Assembly (NCBI GenBank): GCA_963791145.1
Contig: CAWBRT010000003.1
Span: 310,001 to 374,000, forward strand
Length of the DNA stretch: 64,000 nucleotides
Reading direction: 5' to 3'
Origin: CAWBRT01 sp963791145
GTDB lineage: Bacteria; Acidobacteriota; Terriglobia; Terriglobales; Acidobacteriaceae
Under the pieces are notes generated by a model. That model was not told where the DNA came from. It ran no database searches and saw nothing but the letters and a program-made list of their open reading frames with translations. The position numbers and the translations under genes are program-made. This document shows positions 44,506 through 51,913 of the stretch, piece by piece (the stretch's first letter is position 1; the number at the start of each line of letters is the position of its first letter).

Positions 44506-46617
44506 TTAGAATTCTGCGGCTACCGAAATCGTCGCACTGGTGTAGACGAGTTGTCCTGATGCTATCGCTGAAACATAGACAGCCGTTCCATTTGTACCTG
44601 TTGAGTAGGCACTGAAGCCCGAGCAGTTCGCGTAAGACGGTGCTACTACTGTAGTAACCGTCGGAGTTGCACGTTTAGTCTGCTTGTAAGGAAGATATTG
44701 ACTAAGCGGTTGTCCAGCAGCCTGATATCCATTCTGGTATATGCCATCGATAATCTCGTAGTACCGCTGCGCCAGCGCCAGCTCCAGCCCATAAGGACGG
44801 CGTTCCAACGGCGTGCCTTGGCTTCCCAGCTCAAACTGCGCCGCGCCGATCGTCCACGTGCCCGAAGTTTGCGCGCCTATCGACAGCACCAGTTCGATGC
44901 CTGTGGTCGCGGCCGCCGGCACACTGATGGCGGCACAGTATTTTGCCAAGGTGCCGTTCACCGTCCACGAGCCGGTCGCGATCTGCGTTTTGGTGGGAGA
45001 AGCCAAGGTTCCGAAGCTGTCGACGCTGTTGGCGTAGTTGGCCGTCCACGTCACTGAATTCAGCAGCGAGTTGGCCAGCTCGACGCAGAAGGTTGTCGCC
45101 TGCGCCGCCAGGTCAAAGCTGTTGGCCGCTTCGATTCGCTGCGCAAAGCCGATGCCGGTAACACCGCTCGCCCCCGTGAACCGGTAACGGTATTGAATCC
45201 CTCCCGAGCCGGCGACGCGCTGCCCGGTGACATTGGCCCCTGTCGCATAGGCATACCACCGGTCGATGGTGTACGCCAGCGGCGCGCCGGCCGTTATCGT
45301 CTGCGCTGCCCCCGCATTGCGCTGATCGATTCCCTGCCCGCCGGCATTGATAAGCCGGTTGCGAAAACCATTCAACGACGCGGCCGACAACCCGCTGTCC
45401 TGAATCACCGTGCCGGAGGAGCCGCTGTACGCCGCCAGATTTCCGTCCGCCGAGCTGCCCGGGCCGGTAACGTTGCCTCCACCCGCCGGGGTGAAACAGC
45501 CGGTGGCGTTGAAGTTTATGTCTACGCCTTTGGCTGCTTGACCGGCACTGCAGGAAGTCCCCTGAGCGGCCTTGGTGGCCGCGGGCCCGAACGGGCTCCC
45601 ATTCGTCTTGGCGCAGGTAACGGCTCCTCCAGCCGACAACGTGCAATCGCCGCTGAGCGTCTGCGGAGCGTAGGCCGTGCCGTCCGCATTGCCGACCAGC
45701 AGCTGCCCGGCGGCGGGCGCGGCAGCCGGCAGCAATGAGATCGGAACTTTGCTGGAATCGTAAACCGCGCAACCGGCGCCCAAGGCACAACTCACACCGT
45801 TCACGGTGGTGGCAGCGTCAGCAGCAGCGAAGTCCGCCGGCTTCTTGCCCGAATCCACCAGGTAGCGGTTGGCGTCGAAAGATGCAAAATTGCCGCTGCT
45901 GGCGTTCAGCGGAATCGGCTCCTTGGTTGCATCAGAGACTCCGACGGTGCCATCGGAATTCACTCCTACGTAGCCGCCCGGCTGGTTCTTCACGGAGGCG
46001 GTCAGCTTGGCGCTGAGTCCCGCATCCACGTAACTCTTGTTGGCCGCCTCCGCCGCCTGCTGCGGCGTGGGCACCGTAGGCGCGGTCTGAAAGGCTTTGA
46101 CCCCGGAAATCTGCTGGTCGCCCGTCAACTTCACCACCGCGCCTGTCAGCGCCGTCGCGATACTCGAATCGACATAATCGCGGCCCACGAACTGCATCGC
46201 CTGGGAGCGCGGCACGAGCTTTGACCGCAGTGCTGCCACAGTGGCCTGCGGCACCTGCGGCACGACCCAGTATTCGGTGCTCCGCCCATCGTCGAGGTCC
46301 AATACCACGGTGTAATAACTTCCCTGCGGAGTCGAGCCTGTGTTCGGGAACAGCGAAAGCGCCACCGAACCATCCGCTCCGACGTTGGCGCTCAGCGAAC
46401 CCGCCGCGACCGCCTGGCCGTCGGCTGTGGTGAAAGCGGGCCATGATATCAGGAGCGTGCCTTTCGCCGGAGTACCGTCAGCGTGATACAGCACGTCCTG
46501 GATCAGGGTCTTGCTGGTGGCTGCCCGCGCCGGAGCGGCACCCGCCAGAATGGCAACCGCCAGCACAAACCAGCAAAAAAATAGCCGCCCCGCCGGGCGG
46601 CCCATGCTCATTCTCAT
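44506..46617 (-). CDS. Tail-fibre-like protein with a Sec signal peptide
   Basis: 703 aa from ATG 46617 (MRMSMGRPAGRLFFCWFVLA), AGGAAG upstream. A signal peptide ends at ARA (AGAAPARA-ATSK). The mature region is Ala/Gly/Thr-rich, with pilus- or fibre-like repeats (KSYVDAGLSAKLTASVKN, TGPGSSADGNLAAYSGSSGT), and the C-terminus PLERRPYGLELALAQRYYEI is typical of phage tail-fibre tips. A signal peptide is unexpected for a virion protein. It may be a host surface adhesin built from fibre parts, or a secreted decoy. Confidence 0.65.
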   Translation of the reverse strand: MRMSMGRPAGRLFFCWFVLAVAILAGAAPARAATSKTLIQDVLYHADGTPAKGTLLISWPAFTTADGQAVAAGSLSANVGADGSVALSLFPNTGSTPQGSYYTVVLDLDDGRSTEYWVVPQVPQATVAALRSKLVPRSQAMQFVGRDYVDSSIATALTGAVVKLTGDQQISGVKAFQTAPTVPTPQQAAEAANKSYVDAGLSAKLTASVKNQPGGYVGVNSDGTVGVSDATKEPIPLNASSGNFASFDANRYLVDSGKKPADFAAADAATTVNGVSCALGAGCAVYDSSKVPISLLPAAAPAAGQLLVGNADGTAYAPQTLSGDCTLSAGGAVTCAKTNGSPFGPAATKAAQGTSCSAGQAAKGVDINFNATGCFTPAGGGNVTGPGSSADGNLAAYSGSSGTVIQDSGLSAASLNGFRNRLINAGGQGIDQRNAGAAQTITAGAPLAYTIDRWYAYATGANVTGQRVAGSGGIQYRYRFTGASGVTGIGFAQRIEAANSFDLAAQATTFCVELANSLLNSVTWTANYANSVDSFGTLASPTKTQIATGSWTVNGTLAKYCAAISVPAAATTGIELVLSIGAQTSGTWTIGAAQFELGSQGTPLERRPYGLELALAQRYYEIIDGIYQNGYQAAGQPLSQYLPYKQTKRATPTVTTVVAPSYANCSGFSAYSTGTNGTAVYVSAIASGQLVYTSATISVAAEF

Positions 46618-46648
46618 ATTTTCTTCCTGTATCGGGTGCTTGCAACTA

Positions 46649-46757
46649 GGTTTCAAGGTTTCAGAGTTTCAAGGTTTCGATGTGCTTCACGAAACATTGA
46701 AACCTTGAAACTTTGAAACCTTTCCTCAATCTCAAATCAAAAATCAAAGCTCTTAAA
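46649..46757. repeat. Inverted intergenic repeat, TTTCAAGGTTTC family plus ATCAAAAATC words
   Basis: Left arm GGTTTCAAGGTTTCAGAG (46649-46678), right arm ACATTGAAACCTTGAAAC (46692-46720), then CAATCTCAAATCAAAAATC (46727-46745) running into the phosphatase stop. Confidence 0.7.
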
Positions 46758-46761
46758 TGGC

Positions 46762-47217
46762 TTATCTTGCTGCTTGCCCGGAGAATTCCTTCATGAAGGC
46801 TTCCACGCTGTGCACATAGACGTCGGCGAAGTCCACCACGTGGCGCTTGTTCTGAATCAATTCCCGGGCGGCTTCCAGCTTGTGCCCGAGAGCCCGCATG
46901 ACGGCCAGCGCCATCATGGGAGCGCGGTGAACGCCCGCCGCGCAATGGATGTACAGTCGCGCCTCGCTGCTCTCCAGCGCGCGCAAGGCGAACTCGACGC
47001 CGCGATGAAACACGCCCGGCGGCTTCGGCTGAAAATCGTCGTCTACCGGGTTCCACAACACCTCGATGCCGTACGGCTCCGCCAGCGGCGTGTCGTCGAA
47101 TTCGATCTGCATGTCGATGATGTGTGTGATACCGGCAGCGGCAACCTGGGCCATCTTTTCGTCAACCCAAATTCCTCCCCCGACCGCAATCTGCTCAGTG
47201 ACCCATGTCATGTCCAT
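46762..47217 (-). CDS. Dual-specificity protein phosphatase
   Basis: 151 aa from ATG 47217 (MDMTWVTEQIAVGGGIWVDE). The phosphatase P-loop HCAAGVHRAPMMAL supplies the catalytic Cys and Arg (HCx5R). The general-acid Asp lies in the preceding NPVDDDFQPKPP. It dephosphorylates phosphotyrosine and phosphoserine/threonine or other phosphoesters. A longer reading to 47382 lacks similarity. Phage location is odd for this family, so it may be a moron gene. Confidence 0.82.
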   Translation of the reverse strand: MDMTWVTEQIAVGGGIWVDEKMAQVAAAGITHIIDMQIEFDDTPLAEPYGIEVLWNPVDDDFQPKPPGVFHRGVEFALRALESSEARLYIHCAAGVHRAPMMALAVMRALGHKLEAARELIQNKRHVVDFADVYVHSVEAFMKEFSGQAAR

Positions 47218-47476
47218 CGCGGAGTCCCGTCCGGCGGCCAACAGCGCCGCTAAAAAATAAGAACGATCCCAGTCTCTGCCCAGGCTCGATCTGCGCCCGA
47301 GCAAGAGCAAGCACGCTCGCCGGAAGCCTTCGGCAGCAGCGCGGGGCCAAGCCGGCCACTCAAATCCAGTATAAATTGCCACTATAGAGAGATGATTACG
47401 GCCTGCTCACGTTTGCCTGAGGATCGCCCGGCACGGCCAGAAATCTCCAGCCCCGATTCGCCCGGTCCCCCGCCAG

Positions 47477-47983
47477 TTATGGCTTCGCGCCGCCTCCGGC
47501 GGAACCCGATGTTGCATTTGCCGCGCCTTCTTCGAGACTCCTGCAGGCTGCCTCACTCGCCGGCGGCAATGCGGAAAGACCCGCTGCCGCGGCGTCCAGC
47601 CGGCGCAACAGCAGTTCCGCCAGCGATTCGCCGCCCTGTTCCGGCGAGCTTCCCTCACCGCTCCCCGCTCCTTCCACTCCGGCGAAATCAAGCAGAAACT
47701 TGGCATGCTGGAAGCTTCCCGCTTTCGCCTTGCCGATCACGGCAACGATGATCTCTCTCATCTCTTGCATGACCTTCGCGGTGCATTCCTGCTGCACTTG
47801 CTGCGGCGATTTTTGCTTTCTCTCCTTTGGCCGGCGTCCGTGATCAGCCGGTTTCCGCTTGCCGTTCCGGCTCCTTTTGCTTGCGGAACTTCGCTTTCCC
47901 GAAGAATTTTGCCGGCCCGCTTTTCCGCTTTTCTTTTCGACTTTAATTTTGGTTCTGTTTTGTTTTCGATTCCGCCCTGGCAT
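47477..47983 (-). CDS. Lys/Arg-rich protein, possible small terminase or DNA-binding phage protein
   Basis: 168 aa from ATG 47983 (MPGRNRKQNRTKIKVEKKSG; 48007 also possible). The N-terminus is strongly basic, then a helix (KVMQEMREIIVAVIGKAKAG) and an acidic/Ala tail. It sits upstream of the phosphatase and tail-fibre genes. Position near the terminase suggests a small terminase subunit, but no HTH is visible. Function not assigned. Confidence 0.5.
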   Translation of the reverse strand: MPGRNRKQNRTKIKVEKKSGKAGRQNSSGKRSSASKRSRNGKRKPADHGRRPKERKQKSPQQVQQECTAKVMQEMREIIVAVIGKAKAGSFQHAKFLLDFAGVEGAGSGEGSSPEQGGESLAELLLRRLDAAAAGLSALPPASEAACRSLEEGAANATSGSAGGGAKP

Positions 47984-48007
47984 GTCTTTCCGTCGCCTGT
48001 CTCTCAT

Positions 48008-48509
48008 CGGCAGCCACCGTGGCCTGGTTCGCCCGCGAAAGCCGCTGCGGCAGCTCCCTGGCGATGGCAGATTCCCAGGCGATTCCCATTGTTCCCATGG
48101 ATGATGTAACGGAGGAGAACATCTGGCGAGCGAAGGCGCGCGCCCGGAAGTTCAATGAGGCTCCCAACTTCCCCTCATATATTTAGAATAACAATTCCGG
48201 TGGGGGTATTGTGACATGCTCGCCGAAACTTTATTCGGAGCGTTTCCAACTACTTGACTTCGCGCAACCCTCTCCGGGCCCTTGACAACAAAAATTGTCA
48301 CTCGGCAAAGGCGCCGGTGAATGCCTTGCTTGCGGATATGCAGAGCGGACAGCAAAAAGAAAAGCGCGGCTTATCCGCGCTTCTTCTCCAAGACAACGAC
48401 AGGGATTCCCGCATTGCTGGTGCCCCACATCTGCCTGATTCTGGCAGATGTGGGTCCTTGAAATTCCACACCGGCGAAGGCGCTTTTTCGCAGATGTGGG
48501 ATGCCCAGT
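48008..48509. other. Gene-poor region upstream of the Lys/Arg-rich gene
   Basis: No gene is confidently supported, though a minus-strand reading 47943-48167 (ending KTKQNQN) overlaps the next gene and cannot be ruled out. TGACAA (48283-48288) pairs with TTGTCA (48295-48300). A perfect 12-bp hairpin lies at 48424-48454. Confidence 0.4.
48424..48454. repeat. Perfect hairpin of the CACATCTGCC family
   Basis: CCCACATCTGCC (48424-48435), 7-nt loop, GGCAGATGTGGG (48443-48454). The same arm, with a 7-nt loop, occurs at 1998-2025. A third partial copy (GCAGATGTGGG) follows at about 48491-48501. Confidence 0.65.
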
Positions 48510-49241
48510 TTACGGCTGTCTTTTTCCCAGGACGTAGCTGCTCAAGCGAGCGACGATCGCCCGCCGCGCTTCCTCGCGCCTGTATTCCAAGTCCACCCGT
48601 CTCACCGAAGCAGCAGGCTTCTTCGGCGGCAGCTCTGCCTGTGGCGGCTCCGCTTGGACACGCCGCGCGGGTTCGACCCACAAGTTGCCGGCGGGTTCCC
48701 CGTCAAACTCCGCGGTGGCGTTTGACCACGCGGGAACGATGAACGCCGGGTTGCGTAGACAAACTTCGCAGTCTGGTTCCGCGAGACCGGCGTGCGTGGC
48801 GCGCAGCAAGCCCGTGACCAGCAGCCGGCGCGACAGCTCGTCCAGCGCGGCCGTGTACCTCCGCTCCACCTGCCGCCGCGACACCCTTAGCGAGATTGCC
48901 GCCTCTTCGTGCGACTGATCGAGAAAGACGATGGCGGCGATCGTCTCCAGCAGCTCCGGACGCAGCTCCTCCAGGCGCCTCTCTATGTCGTGCACGAAGA
49001 TCACAAAGTCCTCGAAGGTGTGCGGGCGGATTGAGCTGACCCTGGCCCGGAACGCTTCTCCGCCCAGCAATGAAGGCAGCCTCCCCAGGTCCAGCGAAAG
49101 ATGAAAATAGCGCTGCAGCAGGCGCTCGGTTTCCCTGCGATACAGCGGAAGCGTGTCTTCTCCTTCCAGAAACTCGCACTGGCGGCCTCCGCAGGCGCCG
49201 CAGGACAGGTGCAATGGCATACTCTCCCGCTTGTTCGTCAT
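48510..49241 (-). CDS. Sigma-region-4-like HTH protein of the phage block
   Basis: 243 aa from ATG 49241, whose ATG overlaps the stop of the preceding gene (ATGA), which confirms this start. CGACGGRQCEF is a Cys pair near the N-terminus. A sigma-4-like helix-turn-helix is seen at LLETIAAIVFLDQSHEEAAI plus LRVSRRQVERRYTAALDELS. It may act as a phage sigma factor, or a late-gene activator. The Cys-rich N-terminal part suggests metal binding. Function by motif only. Confidence 0.6.
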   Translation of the reverse strand: MTNKRESMPLHLSCGACGGRQCEFLEGEDTLPLYRRETERLLQRYFHLSLDLGRLPSLLGGEAFRARVSSIRPHTFEDFVIFVHDIERRLEELRPELLETIAAIVFLDQSHEEAAISLRVSRRQVERRYTAALDELSRRLLVTGLLRATHAGLAEPDCEVCLRNPAFIVPAWSNATAEFDGEPAGNLWVEPARRVQAEPPQAELPPKKPAASVRRVDLEYRREEARRAIVARLSSYVLGKRQP

Positions 49242-49507
49242 AGCTCGGCAGCCTCCATGGACTCCACCGCCTGTTGTATGAGCGCCGCCTGCGCCCCATT
49301 CGCCCGATTCTCCGGTCGGCTCCTCGCTCTCCACAACTGGGGAAGCTGCTCCTCCTCGGCAACACACCGCTGGCAACGGCTTTCCACCTCGCCGCTGCGC
49401 CTTGTCCATAGCTCGCCACAGCGTTCGCAGTACTTCAGTTCCACTCTGATGAAGTGTTCCGTTTCCGCACTGTGCATTCTTTTGCTTATTGTTTCGCCGC
49501 TTTTCAC
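49238..49507 (-). CDS. Zinc-ribbon small protein
   Basis: 89 aa from GTG 49507; this codon overlaps the stop of the upstream 62-aa gene (GTGA). CERCGELW and CQRC form a four-Cys zinc ribbon. Coupled by overlaps to both neighbours. Likely DNA- or protein-binding in early phage regulation; no family named. Confidence 0.6.
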   Translation of the reverse strand: MKSGETISKRMHSAETEHFIRVELKYCERCGELWTRRSGEVESRCQRCVAEEEQLPQLWRARSRPENRANGAQAALIQQAVESMEAAEL

Positions 49508-49692
49508 TTCTCCTCCCCGTTCGATAATCGTTTCGCCTGAATCAGTCCCAACTGGGTTCCCCTAGTCCGGATGAGTCTTTCCCGGCGCTCGGCCCTTTTG
49601 CTCGGAACGGATCGCGATGACGGATCGAGCCCAGAAGCAAACGACGCGTAATCGCGATCCCCTGTTGATGGCGATACGTTCCCTGCGGCCAT
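49504..49692 (-). CDS. Small basic protein, first gene of the divergent phage operon
   Basis: 62 aa (MAAGNVSPSTGDRDYASFAS), Arg-rich C-terminal half (RAERRERLIRTRG). It starts the minus-strand run 49692-48510 and overlaps the zinc-ribbon gene by 4 nt. No family recognised; accepted mostly because of the coupling. Confidence 0.4.
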   Translation of the reverse strand: MAAGNVSPSTGDRDYASFASGLDPSSRSVPSKRAERRERLIRTRGTQLGLIQAKRLSNGEEK

Positions 49693-49833
49693 GTCCCGGA
49701 ATCGCTCCCGCCATGGCCGACACTACGGCAGGGCCGGCAAGATGATGCCTGCCAGGCTGGAGCCGCGTAAGCGGCGGCCTGATGGGAGCCCGGAAGAGCC
49801 GACGTTACGGGATGAAACTGCTCATGGTCAATA

Positions 49834-49860
49834 AGAAAAATATCTGTAAGATATTTTTCT
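49834..49860. promoter_or_regulatory. Perfect palindrome, candidate repressor operator 1
   Basis: AGAAAAATATCT (49834-49845), spacer GTA, AGATATTTTTCT (49849-49860): 12-bp arms without mismatch. Its centre (49847) is 32 bp from the centre of the second palindrome. Confidence 0.7.
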
Positions 49861-49870
49861 GAACCATTTG

Positions 49871-49887
49871 TATAGCTTGAAGCTATA
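49871..49887. promoter_or_regulatory. Perfect palindrome, candidate repressor operator 2
   Basis: TATAGCTT-G-AAGCTATA, just 11 bp before the repressor start codon. Arm sequence is unlike operator 1. Repressor binding here would block its own translation start region (autoregulation). Confidence 0.65.
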
Positions 49888-49897
49888 AGTTCCCAAT

Positions 49898-50608
49898 ATG
49901 GACTTTCAAAAACTGCAGGACGCCCTGCGAGAGTGCGTTATCAACAAGATCGCCCGCGGAGAGCTGACCGGCGTCGCTTTGGCCGCCTCTGCCGGCTTCC
50001 GCCAGGCGCACATTTCCAACTTCCTCAACCGCCGCCGCGGACTCAGCCTCGAGGCCATGGATCGCCTGCTGAAGGTTCTCGGCCTCAGCGTCATCGACCT
50101 GGTCGATCCCGACACCTTGCACGCCGCCGTGCCGCAGACATCGGAGGGCGAATACGACGACGTCTTCCTGGTGCCCCCGCTGGCCGCCATCTCCCAGCCG
50201 GTGATCGTCCGCTCCTCGGTCGCGCAGGTCCTCAAATTCAAGAAAAGTTTCCTGCGCCGCCTGCGGCCCGATATGGCCGGCCCGCGCCAGGATTGGACAC
50301 GCTTCGTGCTGGTCAAGGCGGACTCCGGCAATGGACTTGCCATGCAGCCTCGCATGACCTCCAGCGCCGTTCTGCTTCTCGACCGTCATTACAACTCGCT
50401 GCGTCCTTACCGGCGCCGCGAACAGAATATCTACGCCGTCGATAAGTCCGGTCACCTGCTGGTGCGCTACGTGGAATTGCAGGATTCGCAGCTTCTGCTG
50501 CGCCCGCATAACCAGCAGGCGCCGCTGGCTTCGATTACGGTCAGGCCCGGAAAATCCTTCGCCGACTACATCGTTGGCCGGGTGTGCCACGTCGCCTTTG
50601 AAACCTGA
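49898..50608 (+). CDS. CI-like phage repressor (XRE HTH plus S24/LexA-like C-terminal domain)
   Basis: 236 aa, MDFQKLQDALRECVINKIAR. Residues 1-70 form an XRE-type helix-turn-helix (LTGVALAASAGFRQAHISNF, RRGLSLEAMDRLLKVLGLS). The C-terminal half (VLVKADSGNGLAMQPRMTSS, AVLLLDRHYNSLRPYRRREQ, IYAVDKSGHLLVRYVELQDS) has the layout of LexA/CI S24-type domains. A clear catalytic Ser-Lys pair is not evident, so autocleavage is uncertain. It is the only regulator-type gene at the block edge, divergent from early-type genes, and the last gene of the block. Confidence 0.8.
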   Translation: MDFQKLQDALRECVINKIARGELTGVALAASAGFRQAHISNFLNRRRGLSLEAMDRLLKVLGLSVIDLVDPDTLHAAVPQTSEGEYDDVFLVPPLAAISQPVIVRSSVAQVLKFKKSFLRRLRPDMAGPRQDWTRFVLVKADSGNGLAMQPRMTSSAVLLLDRHYNSLRPYRRREQNIYAVDKSGHLLVRYVELQDSQLLLRPHNQQAPLASITVRPGKSFADYIVGRVCHVAFET

Positions 50609-50722
50609 GAATGGGTCGCAGCGATATAAAAAGGATCTTCCTCGGTTGTGCTAACTTGATGTCAACCCCGGCTATCGCAACTGCGGCGCTTGCCTGGGGG
50701 ACTCCTTGGGGAGGCGGATCGC

Positions 50723-51502
50723 ATGACTCACGGCTTGTTGGAAGAGCTGTTTTCCCTGAACGGCAAAGTGGCATTCATCACCGGAGGTTATCGAGGCATC
50801 GGATTGACCATAGCGGAGACCTATGCCGCCGCCGGCGCCGATGTCGTTTTGGCGGCACGCAATCTGGCGGGCTGCCAGGCAGCCGCTGCGCGAATCGCCA
50901 AGACTTTTGGCGTAAAGGCAGCCGGCAAGCGGCTCGATGTTGGCGATTCCAGGCAGGTCGATAGCGTCGTCGCCGAGACCGCAGCCGAGTTCGGCGCCAT
51001 CGACATCCTGGTGAATTGCGCCGGCATTTCCGGCAAAAGCAAACCCGTGCTCGAGATGAGCGACCAGGAGCTGGACGAGGTCATGAACGTGGACTTCCGT
51101 GGCGCCTTCTTGGTCTCGTGCGCCGTGGGCCGCCTCATGGCCGGACGCAAAAGCGGCCGGATCATCAATATCGGCTCCGTGCTGGCAAAGGTGGCTACCC
51201 GCAACCTGCTCGGCTACTGCGCCAGCAAAGCCGCCCTCATCCAGCTGACAAAAGTGATGGCGCTGGAACTGATGCGTGATAACGTACAGGTGAACGCGCT
51301 CTGCCCCGGCTATTTTTCTACCGATATCAACAAGGAGTTCCTGGCATCGGAGGCGGGCCAGCAGATGATCAGGAAGATGATCCCCATCAATCGGGCCGGA
51401 AAACTTTGCGAATTGCAGTCGATTTCGCTGTACTTGGCCACCTGCCCGCCCTTCGCGACCGGTGGCGAATTCTACGTCGATGGCGGCCATACCGTGGTCT
51501 AG
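50723..51502 (+). CDS. Short-chain dehydrogenase/reductase (SDR)
   Basis: 259 aa from ATG 50723 (GAGG 8 nt upstream). The cofactor loop TGGYRGIGL, the NAG motif ILVNCAGISG, the active-site Ser (INIGSVLAKV) and YCASKAALIQ (YxxxK) are complete. The C-terminus ATGGEFYVDGGHTVV is typical. SDR enzymes oxidise or reduce alcohol/ketone groups with NAD(P)H. It lies upstream of the CGGC protein and AbfD-like dehydratase, so it may act on a hydroxyacyl intermediate (inference). Confidence 0.9.
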   Translation: MTHGLLEELFSLNGKVAFITGGYRGIGLTIAETYAAAGADVVLAARNLAGCQAAAARIAKTFGVKAAGKRLDVGDSRQVDSVVAETAAEFGAIDILVNCAGISGKSKPVLEMSDQELDEVMNVDFRGAFLVSCAVGRLMAGRKSGRIINIGSVLAKVATRNLLGYCASKAALIQLTKVMALELMRDNVQVNALCPGYFSTDINKEFLASEAGQQMIRKMIPINRAGKLCELQSISLYLATCPPFATGGEFYVDGGHTVV

Positions 51503-51594
51503 GGCGGATTCGCGGAAGGTATACCCCGTGCAGTAGCCGGGCGAGCCCGGCGGTGATAGCGAAGGGTATGCCACTTCGATCCACTTTGGTTGTC

Positions 51595-51909
51595 ATGAGC
51601 AGAAGAATAGCCCTGAAATACTGCGGCGGTTGCGACCCGGGATTCGACCGGGTCAATTTCTTCCGGCGCCTTCAAGCCGCGGCCGGAGTACGCATCGAGT
51701 GGATTACTGTCGATGATGAGGGCTTCGACACGGTTCTGTTGATCGCCGGCTGCGAAAGGGCATGCCCGCGAGAATACCCGGAACTGACCACGTATCGCAG
51801 GATCACCGTCACTAACGATCGCCGCGATCCTCTGGAGATCGTGGCGGCGCTTTGCCGGCGAAACCCCGGCCCATCAAATCCGGAAGCAGGATGGTTGGAA
51901 ACGAGGTAA
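51595..51909 (+). CDS. CGGC-motif small protein next to the AbfD-like gene
   Basis: 104 aa from ATG 51595 (MSRRIALKYCGGCDPGFDRV). The N-terminal CGGC(D)P Cys pair and two further Cys (GCERAC) suggest metal or redox binding, and the fold seems alpha/beta. Start is uncertain (51568 possible). Gene order SDR-CGGC-dehydratase and the 4-nt gap to the next gene suggest joint function. Family not firmly named. Confidence 0.7.
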   Translation: MSRRIALKYCGGCDPGFDRVNFFRRLQAAAGVRIEWITVDDEGFDTVLLIAGCERACPREYPELTTYRRITVTNDRRDPLEIVAALCRRNPGPSNPEAGWLETR

Positions 51910-51913
51910 CGAG

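Larger units (their letters stand above)
49693..49897. promoter_or_regulatory. Divergent control region between the CI-like repressor and early-type genes
   Basis: It separates the minus operon (49692) and the plus repressor (49898). It is AT-rich at 49830-49890 against the GC-rich background. Two perfect palindromes lie in it (see the next two entries). Confidence 0.6.

Noticed and set aside
47943..48167. Minus-strand reading of 74 aa ending KTKQNQN
   Set aside because: Overlaps the next gene and has no support beyond an open frame; kept only as a possibility in the region note.
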